A model generated the notes under the pieces. The model was not told the DNA's origin, made no database searches, and was given only the letters and a program-made list of their open reading frames with translations. DNA of 64,000 nucleotides, taken from NCBI RefSeq assembly GCF_000143685.1, contig NC_014328.1, positions 2,976,001-3,040,000 on the forward strand. The letters run 5' to 3'. The DNA comes from Clostridium ljungdahlii DSM 13528. GTDB lineage: Bacteria; Bacillota; Clostridia; Clostridiales; Clostridiaceae. Of the stretch, positions 7,297-17,361 are shown piece by piece. Every line of letters begins with the position of its first letter. Within the stretch, counting starts at the first letter, position 1. The translations under genes and the position numbers were made by a program.

Positions 7297-8679
7297 ATGA
7301 AAATAAAAAATGCTTTAGAAAAAAACACTAAACAAGCTATTGTAAACAAAATCGTTAATTATCTTGATAAAAACCCAGGAGAAAATGTAGATAAAATATT
7401 TTCAGCTATTAAACTGCTGACAAAAGATAAATCTGCATTGGCTCAGATTGAGTTTGTTGAGAATTACTACAACAACGATAAATCCAAGCATGAATTTATC
7501 CAGGATATTTTAAAAAATACAGATACTAAATGTTTAAAGAAGTTTTTTACTAACTTTTTTGCAAATGCAAATTGGTATGCTGGCCCTAAGAGGCAAAAAT
7601 ACATGGATGAGGAGAATACTAAAATACCCTTTGTCATGCTTCTAAGTCCATCTATGAGGTGCCCACTTCACTGTAAAGGATGCTATGCTTCAAGCTACAG
7701 TAAAAAAGATGATATTCCTCCTGAAGAAGTTGATAGAATTATAGGAGAAGCAAGAGATCTTGGAATTTATTATATTATTATTCTAGGTGGCGAACCTTTC
7801 TTCAACGATTATCTTCTGGATATATATGAGAAATATGACGATGTAATGTTTACACCATTTACTAGCGGACTTTTACTCAATGAAAAAATTGCAGATAGAA
7901 TCAAGAAATGTGGTAACGTAATACCTATGCTTTCAATTGAAGGATTTGAAAATGATACTGATGCTCGTAGAGGAAAAGGAACATACCAAAAAGTTTTAAA
8001 GGCTATGGACATGCTCCATGAAAGGGGTATATTATTCGGAGTATCTTCAGCAGTTACAAGAACTAATATAAACACCGTACTCAGTGATGAATTTACCGAT
8101 ATGTTAATTGAAAAAGGTTCGAAAATGAGCTGGTACTTTTTATTCATGCCTGTTAATGGCGAAGATGAAGATTTTAATATGATGCTTACAGCAGAACAAA
8201 GAGATTACCTTGGAAAAAGGGCCCGAGAAATAAGAGCTAATAAACCATATTTTACTTTAGACTTCTTCAATGATGCTCCGTATGTAGGTGGGTGTATAGC
8301 AGGTAAATATTATTTTCATGTAAATTCAAAAGAGGATGTTGAACCTTGTATATTTTCTCACTTTTCAACAGTTAACTTAAAGGGCAGGCATTTAATTGAT
8401 GCTTTTAGAGATCCTTTTTTCAAAAAGCTAAGGTCAATACAGCCTTATAATAAAAATATGTTAAGACCGTGTATGATGATAGATAACACGAATGTTATAA
8501 TTAATGTATGTAAGGAGGTTGGAGCAAAGCCTGACGATTCTGGAGCAGAAAAAATGCTTCATGACAATGAATTTCATAAAAAAATAACAAAATCAGCAGA
8601 AGATTTTGTTCCATATGCAGAAAAAACATGGGATGAAGTTTTCAAGAAAAAAGGTAATGATAATTTTGCTAAAGGATAA
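7297..8679 (+). CDS. Radical SAM protein with SPASM-like C-terminus
   Basis: 460 residues. A helical N-terminal region of ~105 residues precedes the radical SAM core, whose cluster motif is C122-x3-C126-x2-C129 (RCPLHCKGCYAS). The glycine-rich SAM-binding segment IIILGGEPFF follows. The C-terminal third has further cysteines (GGCIAGKYYFH, VEPCIFSHFS, LRPCMMIDN) typical of auxiliary clusters in SPASM-type enzymes. No peptide or other substrate gene lies next to it, so the reaction is unknown. AGGAGGA precedes ATG 7297. Confidence 0.85.
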   Translation: MKIKNALEKNTKQAIVNKIVNYLDKNPGENVDKIFSAIKLLTKDKSALAQIEFVENYYNNDKSKHEFIQDILKNTDTKCLKKFFTNFFANANWYAGPKRQKYMDEENTKIPFVMLLSPSMRCPLHCKGCYASSYSKKDDIPPEEVDRIIGEARDLGIYYIIILGGEPFFNDYLLDIYEKYDDVMFTPFTSGLLLNEKIADRIKKCGNVIPMLSIEGFENDTDARRGKGTYQKVLKAMDMLHERGILFGVSSAVTRTNINTVLSDEFTDMLIEKGSKMSWYFLFMPVNGEDEDFNMMLTAEQRDYLGKRAREIRANKPYFTLDFFNDAPYVGGCIAGKYYFHVNSKEDVEPCIFSHFSTVNLKGRHLIDAFRDPFFKKLRSIQPYNKNMLRPCMMIDNTNVIINVCKEVGAKPDDSGAEKMLHDNEFHKKITKSAEDFVPYAEKTWDEVFKKKGNDNFAKG

Positions 8680-8718
8680 GACAATAATAAGGAGCAAACT
8701 AAACGTCTATTGGTGTTC

Positions 8719-8808
8719 TTTCCAGAAACAGATGGCTTTTAAACTACCCGTTTCTGGAAGGACAAAAATCGATAAACCTCAGTGGTTTGGGGACAGAGTC
8801 CCCAGGTT
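8719..8808. repeat. Two adjacent hairpins downstream of radical SAM gene
   Basis: TCCAGAAAC (8721-8729) pairs with GTTTCTGGA (8750-8758). GGGGAC (8789-8794) pairs with GTCCCC (8798-8803) inside an outer AACCT/AGGTT pair. They follow the radical SAM stop and precede the converging kinase, so they may terminate transcription. The GC-rich hairpins are unlike the surrounding DNA and resemble transposon-end structures. The remaining bases to 8923 show nothing. Confidence 0.4.
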
Positions 8809-8923
8809 AAGCTTCCTTATTTAAGACTTCACTAAATGAAAGATAAAATTTTTTCATATAAAAATGCAAAACTGTTTAACACCATATATAAAATGGCATC
8901 AAACCGTCTTTGGAATTAGGTCA

Positions 8924-10354
8924 TTAACATGGATGATATACTTTGAATACTAATTTATTATCTTGCTTATAAGCTTTTACAAATCCACCATGAAGTTTTA
9001 CTATGTTTTTAACGATCGATAAGCCTAAACCGCTGCCTTCTTTTTGTCTAGATGAGTCTTTTTTATATAATCTTTCAAAGAAGTTTTCCAGATCATCCTT
9101 TGAAATTGGATCATTAGGAATGTTTGACACTGAAAGCACTGCATAAGGCGTATTATTAAAAATTTCTTTACTAATATTAAACTCCACAACTGTATTTTCT
9201 TTGGAATATTTAAATGCATTACTTAAGAGATTATTCACAGCCCTTAAAAATAAATTAGGATCTGCTTCAATATAAATAGATTCCTGGGGCAGATTAATTG
9301 AAAGCTTTAATCCATTTTGTGTGAATTCGTCTTCCTCTTCTTCAGCTATCTGTCTTGCAAGTTCATTTAACTCAAGTTTCTGCTTTTCAAGTATGATATC
9401 ATTTGAAGAGAGCTTTGAGTATTCAAAAAAATCATCAAGCATGTTTTTTAAATAAATACCTTTCTTATTCATTATGTCAACGTAATTATCAAGTTCATTT
9501 TTTGACTCATACTTATTATTTTTAATCATATTTATATATCCAAGGATAGTAGTTAACGGAGTTCTCAAGTCATGAGATATATTGGTCATGAATTCGTTTC
9601 TGCTTTTTTCTTCTTTCTCAATTTTTGAAGCCATGTAGTTTATGTCTTCGGCAAGCTCACCTAATTCATTTTTGTATTTTAATGGAACACGATTGGATAA
9701 TCTGCCTTCTGCAATATTTCTAACTGTTGACTTTATTTTAGATATATAGGAAATACGCTTCCATATGAGCAAGAAAAAAATAATTGCAAAAGTTACAATC
9801 CATAGTATACCTATATTGTTTTCAGTGTCTAATTTTCCATAACCTATATATATATAATATAAATAGTATCCATCTTTTAAGTAATCACACCTGGTTATTT
9901 TAAATATGTTATCTCTACCAGTATCTAAAAATTTAAATGTATTTTTACCGTCTGCAATTTCATGAATATCTATATTTTTAATTTCTCTATTATTTGCAGC
10001 TATTACCCTTCCATCTTTTTTTACCACAAAAATATAACATGACATATTAAATTCTCTATCCATATATTTTTGTAGTTTGCTGGAATTATTAATATCCATG
10101 TTTTTTAAATCATCTTCAATCCTAGAAACTATATGTCTATGTATATATATAGGAGTGTCTTTAGAATTGTTCAAAAATGATCCTAAAATATATTCCTTTA
10201 AAAAAACTACAAGCATAAATGATATAAGTCCAGAAACAATTGCACAAAAAACTAGTTCACTCCTAAGTTTAAATATTCTTTTTAATTTTAAAGTTACAGA
10301 AAATAGTATTATAACAATAATAAGTTCAAATATCGTTCTCAATTTTATAACCAA
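8924..10354 (-). CDS. Sensor histidine kinase
   Basis: 476 residues. Two membrane helices (residues ~8-25 and 34-56), an extracytoplasmic or PAS-like sensing region (~60-178), a third helix (181-199), a HAMP domain (~200-250), and the transmitter with phospho-acceptor H261 in NISHDLRTPLTTILGY. The ATPase motifs follow: NLLSNAFKYS (N box) and GSGLGLSIVKNIV (G2 box). The start overlaps the response regulator's end by 29 bp, showing translational coupling. It forms an operon with an ABC-2 exporter, so it probably senses the exporter's substrate, such as a cell-envelope peptide antibiotic. Confidence 0.9.
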   Translation of the reverse strand: MVIKLRTIFELIIVIILFSVTLKLKRIFKLRSELVFCAIVSGLISFMLVVFLKEYILGSFLNNSKDTPIYIHRHIVSRIEDDLKNMDINNSSKLQKYMDREFNMSCYIFVVKKDGRVIAANNREIKNIDIHEIADGKNTFKFLDTGRDNIFKITRCDYLKDGYYLYYIYIGYGKLDTENNIGILWIVTFAIIFFLLIWKRISYISKIKSTVRNIAEGRLSNRVPLKYKNELGELAEDINYMASKIEKEEKSRNEFMTNISHDLRTPLTTILGYINMIKNNKYESKNELDNYVDIMNKKGIYLKNMLDDFFEYSKLSSNDIILEKQKLELNELARQIAEEEEDEFTQNGLKLSINLPQESIYIEADPNLFLRAVNNLLSNAFKYSKENTVVEFNISKEIFNNTPYAVLSVSNIPNDPISKDDLENFFERLYKKDSSRQKEGSGLGLSIVKNIVKLHGGFVKAYKQDNKLVFKVYHPC

Positions 10355-11015
10355 CTCCCCAGATAGTTTTTATATATTTGCCCTTCTTAATGTTATCACC
10401 TAGCTTGTTCCTCAAATTTTTAACATGCATGGTTACAGTATTGTCATTTTCCATAAATGTATCTTTCCAAAGCATTTCATAAAGCATTTTGGTTGAGTAC
10501 ACCCTGCCTTTATTTGATGCCAGTGTGTATAAAATTTCATATTCCTTGGGAGTTAATACTATTTCTAAGTTGTCTTTTTTTACTGTATGTTCTAAAGTAT
10601 TGATTTCAATATCCTTAACATTGAGTATATGATTTTTCACAGCATGATTAACATTACTTCTTCTAAGTATAGCCATGACTCTTAATGAAAGTTCCGTAAA
10701 ATCGAAGGGCTTTACTATATAATCATCACAGCCATCTATAAATCCCTTTATTTTGTCTATTTGCTGGTCTTTTGCAGTAAGCAGTATAACAGGTATGCTT
10801 GAAAATTCTCTGAGCTTAATGAGCATTGTATAACCATCCATTTTAGGCATCATAACATCTAGAAGTATTAAAGAAATCGGTTTTGATTTTACAATCTCAA
10901 GTCCGTCTTCTCCATTACAGGCAGCCTGCATGATATAACCTTCTTTAGAAAAATAATTTACAAGCATTTCTCTTATATCTTTGTCATCATCTATTATTAA
11001 TATATTTTCTTTCAT
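10326..11015 (-). CDS. OmpR-family response regulator
   Basis: 229 residues from ATG 11015 (MKENILIIDDD); an in-frame TTG at 11033 is a poorer start. The receiver domain has the acidic pair DDD at 9-11, phospho-acceptor D53 in LILLDVMMPKMDG, the T/K switch in LLTAKDQ and a winged-helix output domain (residues ~130-229) with TPKEYEILYTLASNKGRVYS and VTMHVKNLRNKLG. It is the partner of the overlapping kinase and lies 58 bp after the permease, so it likely controls the exporter operon. Confidence 0.9.
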   Translation of the reverse strand: MKENILIIDDDKDIREMLVNYFSKEGYIMQAACNGEDGLEIVKSKPISLILLDVMMPKMDGYTMLIKLREFSSIPVILLTAKDQQIDKIKGFIDGCDDYIVKPFDFTELSLRVMAILRRSNVNHAVKNHILNVKDIEINTLEHTVKKDNLEIVLTPKEYEILYTLASNKGRVYSTKMLYEMLWKDTFMENDNTVTMHVKNLRNKLGDNIKKGKYIKTIWGVGYKIENDI

Positions 11016-11073
11016 AACTATCACCCAATTCAAAATTATATCACTTTTTACTTAGGGTATATTAGAAAATCAA

Positions 11074-12237
11074 CTAGTCAAGATCTCTCTTTCCAAAAAC
11101 ATAAGTACTTAAAAACATCATAACTAAAGTCCACAGAAAACATACAATCAAAACAAAAGACACATTTATACTACTAGCAAGTTTTAAAGAAATATCTCCG
11201 GATAAGGTACCCAAACTATCAACCATATATGGGATAGGTAAAAACTTTACAAAAGCGCCATATTTAGCTGCTGCAAGATATTTACCTGAAAAACAAAAGA
11301 GGTACCAGAATTGTGTTCCTGCAATTAGTATGAAGCTTGCAAGCGATGAAATAAGTGAATTCCTGCAAATAGTTGATATAAACATAATTATTGATATAAT
11401 AGCTATTGAAATAACTATTAAAATTAATATAAGTTGAAGAATTACACTCCAAACAGGAATTATTGACATACTTCCACTTACGTACTTCATTTGAGAAGTC
11501 ACTGGACTTAATGGTAGTGATTTATCTAAAACATATTTTGCACTTACATCAAAAGGCAATCTATAATCTGAAAAGCCTAAGTGAATTCCAGCTTCCACTA
11601 TAAATATTATAGTACTTATAATTATAGTGCCTGCACTTAAAATCACTGAAACAATAAACTTGGATGTTATGATTTTTTTTCTTGAAATAGGCTTAGCAAT
11701 TAAAGCCTTAATTGTATTGGGTGAATATTCCCCTGATACTATGTCAGATGACAATACAATAGGAATAATCAAAAAAAGCAATACAAAATATTGTAAAATA
11801 TCTATAGCTGCATACATTCCCTTTGGTGTTAACTCACTTTTTTCTATATTGTGTTCTTTTTCATATTTCAATTGAAGTATTTTGTATTCATTTTTAGGAT
11901 TATTTTCTTTTTCCAATTTTTGAATTTGTTTATCTAATTTTGATTTATCATAGTTATTTATTTGATTTAGCATGTCTTCTTTGTCATCTATTTCTTTTTG
12001 AGTCTCCAATATATCTCTAGAAATATCTGCCTTTTTAAATTCAGTATCAGCTTTAGTTTTGTCTATCTTTAGACTGTTAAGAAGAACTTTATCTTTTTGA
12101 ATTTGTACTTCTACAGTATCTATTTTTGAGATTCTCATTAATCCAAAAGCTATTGTAATAATGAGAATGACAATAAGCGCAATTTTCTTTTTCATCATAA
12201 CTCTTTTAAGTTCCTGCCATATATATTTACTCATCAC
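11074..12237 (-). CDS. ABC-2 type transporter permease with coiled-coil insert
   Basis: 387 residues. One N-terminal membrane helix (KKKIALIVILIITIAFGLM) is followed by a ~110-residue lysine/glutamate-rich region with coiled-coil character (residues ~40-135, e.g. KELQK-like heptads in KSKLDKQIQKLEKENNPKNE), then five or six membrane helices in an ABC-2 domain, including SSDIVSGEYSPNTIKALIAK, the conserved cytoplasmic coupling segment. The start overlaps the ATPase gene by 11 bp. Together they make an exporter similar to bacitracin or lantibiotic immunity transporters. Confidence 0.85.
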   Translation of the reverse strand: MMSKYIWQELKRVMMKKKIALIVILIITIAFGLMRISKIDTVEVQIQKDKVLLNSLKIDKTKADTEFKKADISRDILETQKEIDDKEDMLNQINNYDKSKLDKQIQKLEKENNPKNEYKILQLKYEKEHNIEKSELTPKGMYAAIDILQYFVLLFLIIPIVLSSDIVSGEYSPNTIKALIAKPISRKKIITSKFIVSVILSAGTIIISTIIFIVEAGIHLGFSDYRLPFDVSAKYVLDKSLPLSPVTSQMKYVSGSMSIIPVWSVILQLILILIVISIAIISIIMFISTICRNSLISSLASFILIAGTQFWYLFCFSGKYLAAAKYGAFVKFLPIPYMVDSLGTLSGDISLKLASSINVSFVLIVCFLWTLVMMFLSTYVFGKRDLD

Positions 12238-13156
12238 TATCTTCTCCCATCATCTTTATAAATTTATCTTCTAAATTTTGCTTTACTTCAAAGAAACCTT
12301 CTACATTTATTCCAGCCTCATGTAAATTTTTTAATATATCAAAAATATCATGTAACTCAGTATTTATTAAGATTGAAATACCATTATTTTTTACCTTTAA
12401 TATTTTTACATTGGCTATATTTTGAATGATTTCTGATGATTTTTCTGGAAAATTAGTTTTTATAAACATATTTTTTTCACTACTAACTTTTGCGTTATCA
12501 CCTATTTCCTGAATATTAATAATTTTTCCGTCATCTATAAATACAATCTTTGTACATATATTTTCTATTTCACTTAAGATATGTGAAGATATAAAAACAC
12601 TTACTCCTTTTTCTTTAGCTAAAGTGTTTATAGTGTTTTTAAGTTTAAAAACTCCCATAGGATCCAGTCCATTTGTAGGCTCATCTAGTATTAGTAATGA
12701 TATATTTCCCATTAGTGCTTCTGCAAGCCCCAGTCTTTGTTTCATACCTAGAGAATATTTTTTTACTTTCTCATCAATTTTTTTACCTAAATCAGATGAT
12801 TTTACAGCACCTTCTATTTGATTTTTTGTTACATCTTTAAGTACGCTTGATATATAATTTAGGTTTTGCCTTCCTGTCATATATCCATACATCACTGGTG
12901 TTTCCACTACTGCTCCAACATTTTTTAAAGCCTCTTCTCTTTCAGTCTTAAGATTTTTTCCACAAATTATTACTTCGCCTTCATCAGGAAACAGCATGCT
13001 TGTTATAATTTTAATCAATGTGGTCTTGCCTGCACCATTTCTGCCTACAAAGCCACATATCTCGCCTTTATTTATAGAAAAATTAACATCAGTTAATACC
13101 TGCTTTTTACCTCTCTTTTTAGAAATGTTTTTTAATTCTAAAACCTTCTCCGCCAC
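12227..13156 (-). CDS. ABC transporter ATP-binding protein (BcrA-like)
   Basis: The nucleotide-binding domain has Walker A GRNGAGKTTL, signature SLGMKQRLGLAEAL, Walker B LLILDEPTNGLDP and the switch histidine in SSHILSEIE. An ~80-residue C-terminal extension follows, as in BcrA/SpaF-type ATPases. I start at GTG 13156, which has AGAGG at good distance; ATGs at 13162 and 13165 overlap that ribosome site but are possible. First gene of the exporter/two-component operon (12227 down to 8924). Confidence 0.9.
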   Translation of the reverse strand: MAEKVLELKNISKKRGKKQVLTDVNFSINKGEICGFVGRNGAGKTTLIKIITSMLFPDEGEVIICGKNLKTEREEALKNVGAVVETPVMYGYMTGRQNLNYISSVLKDVTKNQIEGAVKSSDLGKKIDEKVKKYSLGMKQRLGLAEALMGNISLLILDEPTNGLDPMGVFKLKNTINTLAKEKGVSVFISSHILSEIENICTKIVFIDDGKIINIQEIGDNAKVSSEKNMFIKTNFPEKSSEIIQNIANVKILKVKNNGISILINTELHDIFDILKNLHEAGINVEGFFEVKQNLEDKFIKMMGEDSDE

Positions 13157-13372
13157 TTTCATCATCCTCTTTTAATAAATTTTATTTGCTACCAATATTT
13201 ACAATTATAAAAGGCAAAAATATATTAAAAGTGTATTAAAAATAAAGAAAAAATAAATTTATTACAAAAGGGCCATACCTAAATATGGATATTAGTCAAT
13301 TAATTTATGTCTTATTATTGGATTATTTGTTAGGTAATTTTTTGATACTTTCTCACTATTTTTTCAAAAAAT

Positions 13373-13397
13373 AAGGCCTGCCGTCATAAGCAGGTCT
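13373..13397 (-). terminator. Terminator of the TIM-barrel isomerase gene
   Basis: On the minus strand AAGACCTGC and GCAGGCCTT form a stem with one mismatch over an 8-base loop, followed by a run of T residues (A run at 13366-13372 on the plus strand). It lies 62 bp after the stop of the gene ending at 13459. Confidence 0.7.
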
Positions 13398-13458
13398 TGG
13401 TTCTAATTCAACTTTCTCAGTTTCAATTTCTCTTTAAATTCTCTTTTTACTCATAAAA

Positions 13459-14262
13459 TTACCCTTCCAAATTTAATTTTTTAAGATACTTTAAAGATTC
13501 CAACTGGTCATTCGGGTAACCTTCCAAAATAAAAGCACCTTTATAATTAATGCTATTCAAAAATTTAATTTCTTCATCCCATTTAATTGAACCCAAATCT
13601 CCATTTCCAATTGGCCAGTGGATATCAGCTAATTGGTCGTTATCATGCGCGTGTATACTTCCCAGCCTATAATAAAACTTGCGAAGTATGTCAATGCCAT
13701 TCTCATCTAAATTTCCATGTCCATAATCATAGCAAAGCTTTAACATTGAGGATTCAATACTTTCAAATATTTTTTGAAAATCACTTAACCTATCTCCAAT
13801 TTTACAAAAATCACTATTTCTTTGTTCTGAATATAAATTTTCTATATGAATTTCTATATTGTTACGTACCCCTAAGTCTGTAATTTTATATAGCACTGGT
13901 ATTAATTTTCTTACTACTTCATCGTGCTGTTTTCGTTTTCCAGCATCAATGCCATAACCACAATGAAAGTTTACAAAGACTGCTTCTATGTTATTAGCGA
14001 AATCAATAGTTTTATGGGCTAGTTCTATCCATGTATTCCTTACTACTTCTACTGATTCAGCGAAGTTGAACGGATAAGCATGAATACTAATTTCAATACC
14101 CGGGTTTTCAATTTTATACTTACTTACCATATTGTATATATCATTGCTAATCATATCAAGATTTGCTGGTAATGCAATTTGTATATGTTGAATATTATAC
14201 TCTTTAAATGTTTCCTTGATTAAATGAAGTTTTTTAAATGAAGCATTAATACCAATTTTCAA
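13459..14262 (-). CDS. Sugar phosphate isomerase/epimerase-like TIM-barrel protein
   Basis: 267 residues of the AP-endonuclease 2/xylose-isomerase-like fold. Candidate metal ligands appear at strand ends in the expected order: SIHAYPFN, NFHCGYG, EIHIENLY, CYDYGHGN, SIHAHDN, DIHWPIGNGDL and the final ILEGYP. The D-H-W-P-I-G-x-G-D motif is typical of the sugar isomerase branch rather than of DNA repair endonuclease IV. It stands alone, so the substrate is unknown. The start codon ATG 14262 follows a weak purine-rich site. Confidence 0.8.
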   Translation of the reverse strand: MKIGINASFKKLHLIKETFKEYNIQHIQIALPANLDMISNDIYNMVSKYKIENPGIEISIHAYPFNFAESVEVVRNTWIELAHKTIDFANNIEAVFVNFHCGYGIDAGKRKQHDEVVRKLIPVLYKITDLGVRNNIEIHIENLYSEQRNSDFCKIGDRLSDFQKIFESIESSMLKLCYDYGHGNLDENGIDILRKFYYRLGSIHAHDNDQLADIHWPIGNGDLGSIKWDEEIKFLNSINYKGAFILEGYPNDQLESLKYLKKLNLEG

Positions 14263-14548
14263 CCTTATCCCCCTAAAAATATTCCGCAGTAAAATAATTT
14301 CTAATTATGCTTATTTGATTATGTCACTCTTGTATTAACAATTAATTTTTCTTGCTAAGTCTTTTATTAAGTTCCCAAAGTGCTACTTTATGTCATTATA
14401 ATTTACTAGACCTCTAGTTTTTTTAATTTCACTTTTTGCTGGAACTTTTTCATGATTTTACCCCTTCAACTAATCATTTCTATAGAAATTTACTATCACT
14501 CTAATTACAAAGAACAATTTTGTTTAACTGATCCGTATTATAAGTAAA

Positions 14549-14713
14549 TTACGACACATTAGTAAATGTACCTGTGGAATCCACCTTATATTGGGCAGTC
14601 CAAAATTCATTTTCTCCTTTATAAGTGTAGTTATGTTTAATTACGTCTTTATTTGAACAACCTGCAACCATAAACAACATTATAGTGGTTAAAATTATGG
14701 CTATTTTTCTCAC
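14549..14713 (-). pseudogene. N-terminal fragment of a lipoprotein
   Basis: From GTG 14713 (GGGGG 5 bp upstream) the product has a lipoprotein signal peptide, RKIAIILTTIMLFMVAGCSN, with the lipidated cysteine in the lipobox VAGC. The mature part begins KDVIKHNYTYKGENEFWTAQ and stops after only about 35 residues (GTFTNVS). Related clostridial lipoproteins continue much further from this point, so the gene seems cut by a premature stop. It lies between two larger minus-strand genes. Confidence 0.6.
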
Positions 14714-14789
14714 ACTATAGCCCCCACTCTTTTTTATAATTAATGAATAATATCTTGACACTATGAAAAATTATTTTCATAACCTTAAG

Positions 14790-16673
14790 CTATTGAATTG
14801 TATTATTTCCTCCTATACTAATCCCAGCTAATTTCATTAAATACATTGCATTTCTTGTAGTTGAAATTCCAACTTTCAATTTGTAGTCAAAATAAACCAT
14901 ACTATCTCTATAATATTCAGAGAAATGATAATTTTTAACTTTTGAGTTTTTATGGTTTGCCATTTCACCTAACTCTAAATCATGGGTAGATATAGATCCC
15001 AGGTTTCCAGTTCTACTTAATTGCCTTACTAAAATCATAGCTCCAGTATGCCTGTCTTTTGAATTAGTTCCTTTAAAAATTTCATCTAATAAAAATAATA
15101 CTTTTTTCCCTTCTTTTGAAGCTTTAACAATATTTTTGATTTTTAATATTTCTGCATAAAAAGAAGATATATTTTGTCCTAGATTATCATCTATTCTCAT
15201 GCAACTATATATATCCATAATAGTGCAGCAAAATCCATTTGCACATACAGGAGCTCCAGCGTATGCTAATACAATGTTAATTCCTACGGTTCTCATAAAT
15301 GTACTCTTTCCAGACATGTTTGAACCTGTTATAAGCATAACTGGATATGGTTCTTCTATTTTTAAGTCATTATATACTCGGTTTTCTCCTAAAAGAGGAT
15401 GTCCCATATCTTTCGCTATAATTCTTGACGATCCAGTTATAATTTTAGGCATACTCCAATATGGATTATCATGTTTAATAACTGCTATACTACATAATGC
15501 CTCTAATTCTGCTATTATATTAATCCACTTTTTAAAATCATTTCCTGATTTTATCTTCCATCTTTCAATAGAAATAGTCCAGTGATATTCTATCATGAGA
15601 ATCGGATTTAAAATAGAATATATCATATTACGTCTATTAGCTATAGATTTACAAATTTTAGAAAAAATATCTATTTGTTTAGATGCACTTAATTCATCTT
15701 TACTATAAAGTTCTTTGCATAAATTCATAATATACCTTGACTTAAATTTATACTTTTCTATAAGTCTAAGCATATTTCTATATACTTTTATGCTATCATT
15801 ATATTTCTCAGCAATAATTAAATTTTTCATTCTATCTTCTCTTCTTATTCTTAAGAGAATGAATTGAATCAATATAAAAAGAACAGGAATATAATTAGGA
15901 ATTAAATAAAATAATTCTGGTACACTCTTGTGAATATCAAATAAAACAGCTAGGGCATAATAAAATATTTTAACTGCTAATGTTACACTAGTTACTGCAG
16001 TCACTATTGAAAGAATTCTTAAAGTCCAAATAAATTGCTTTTTTAATACATACTTATTACTTTTTTTAAACCATAAAAAAAGTTCTTCTGGATTTTGTTT
16101 ATGGTTAGAAATTATTTTTGCTTCTGCCTCAAATCGCTGTCTAAAACATATTTTGTGTGCAAGTTCTATAATTGCAGACTGTCTATCATATATATTCTGT
16201 TCACTTTTAGGCTTTTCTGTTAATAGTTTCTTCAACTTTTGTCTTCCAACATAAGTATGAGCTGTATTTATCCATTGAAATAAAGAACCCTTACCAAAAA
16301 TATCAAGATCGTACGAGTAATTATGATTTTTATTTATAAAATCCTCACCAATATCCTCAAAATCTTTCCACTCCCCCTTCAATCGTTTTATTGCAGTTTC
16401 ATTTACTTCGTATAATGCAACCATATATTTCTTTTTATTTTCCATACCTCTATGTAAATAAGATAGGTAAAATAATAAAATAAGCATACCTAAAACTATA
16501 GAATTAAATAAAAAAGGCTTTTTTAATATATACATTCTTACTAAAACTATAAGTCCTAGTATGAAAACAACAAATCTTAATCTACTTATAGTATCTATAC
16601 ATTTTTGTTGCTTTTTAAGTAATAGATTATATTTACTTTTTCCTTTTTCATATTTTTTTAGTGCTGGCACCAT
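14790..16673 (-). CDS. Membrane-anchored MutS-like ATPase
   Basis: 627 residues. Two membrane helices near residues 28-70 and two to three more near 215-275 frame a cytoplasmic segment; the C-terminal ~200 residues are a MutS domain V ATPase with Walker A GSNMSGKSTFMRTVG (about 448-462), Walker B LFLLDEIFKGTNSKDR (~523-538) and STHDLELGE. The mismatch-recognition and clamp domains of true MutS are missing. This is the membrane MutS-related family of Firmicutes and Bacteroidetes whose function is not established. It is not next to other repair genes. Confidence 0.82.
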   Translation of the reverse strand: MVPALKKYEKGKSKYNLLLKKQQKCIDTISRLRFVVFILGLIVLVRMYILKKPFLFNSIVLGMLILLFYLSYLHRGMENKKKYMVALYEVNETAIKRLKGEWKDFEDIGEDFINKNHNYSYDLDIFGKGSLFQWINTAHTYVGRQKLKKLLTEKPKSEQNIYDRQSAIIELAHKICFRQRFEAEAKIISNHKQNPEELFLWFKKSNKYVLKKQFIWTLRILSIVTAVTSVTLAVKIFYYALAVLFDIHKSVPELFYLIPNYIPVLFILIQFILLRIRREDRMKNLIIAEKYNDSIKVYRNMLRLIEKYKFKSRYIMNLCKELYSKDELSASKQIDIFSKICKSIANRRNMIYSILNPILMIEYHWTISIERWKIKSGNDFKKWINIIAELEALCSIAVIKHDNPYWSMPKIITGSSRIIAKDMGHPLLGENRVYNDLKIEEPYPVMLITGSNMSGKSTFMRTVGINIVLAYAGAPVCANGFCCTIMDIYSCMRIDDNLGQNISSFYAEILKIKNIVKASKEGKKVLFLLDEIFKGTNSKDRHTGAMILVRQLSRTGNLGSISTHDLELGEMANHKNSKVKNYHFSEYYRDSMVYFDYKLKVGISTTRNAMYLMKLAGISIGGNNTIQ

Positions 16674-16833
16674 TTTATTTTCCTCTATTTCCTAGAAGTT
16701 TTTTAATTTGATAAACAAATGTTTTAAATTTAAATATGAGTATATATCGTAACAATAGGATCATCCATGTAACCATAAAGTATAAATCAAAAAAGTAGTG
16801 CTGTCTTTTTAGTTGATGAATAGTACAATAACT

Positions 16834-17361
16834 TTACGAATTAACATAATTTATTATTTTTTGTACATTTTTCTTATTTGTATAATCTACTGGTTTATCA
16901 TATATAGAAAGCATGCCTATTTCATCAGACGATAAATCTTCCTGCTTTTTATTTTTTATTTTCCATTTCAATAGTGTCATAAGAAATTTGTCAAAAATGT
17001 TTAGTTTACTATAATTAAATCCACCTCTTAAATAAAAAAACTCGATAGACTTTTGTTGATCTGTAGTAAAGTTTTTATTCCTAACTTCAGTTATCACTTC
17101 ATCTCTTGAAGGTGACGCCCCTGTGGCAAAAACTACAATCTTTTTATTTTTTAATTTATTAAGGTTTTTTGTAATTAAATTTATGCCAATAATACCTACT
17201 GCATACAAACTCCCACCATAGATTATGGTATCATATTTAGCCAGCATATTAATATTAACATTTGCTGCATCAAAAATATCTGCTGACAATTCTTTTGAAA
17301 TCCACTCTGCATATTTCTTTGTAAAACCTGTTTTTGATTTATATATTACTACTGTTTTCAT
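16834..17361 (-). CDS. Flavodoxin-domain protein (HemG-like)
   Basis: From ATG 17361 the product starts MKTVVIYKSKTGFTKKYAEW, the FMN phosphate-binding loop of flavodoxins (YxSKTGxT), followed by DTIIYGGSLYAVGI and IVVFATGASPSRDE, as in flavodoxin-like protoporphyrinogen oxidases. 175 residues matches that family. A 46-codon extension to 17499 is possible but carries no homologous feature and lacks a good ribosome site. The 267 bp between this gene and the MATE gene show nothing I can name. Confidence 0.78.
   Translation of the reverse strand: MKTVVIYKSKTGFTKKYAEWISKELSADIFDAANVNINMLAKYDTIIYGGSLYAVGIIGINLITKNLNKLKNKKIVVFATGASPSRDEVITEVRNKNFTTDQQKSIEFFYLRGGFNYSKLNIFDKFLMTLLKWKIKNKKQEDLSSDEIGMLSIYDKPVDYTNKKNVQKIINYVNS

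Noticed and set aside
7809..8147. 112-codon minus-strand frame inside the radical SAM gene
   Set aside because: It overlaps conserved radical SAM sequence and has no start context or family features.
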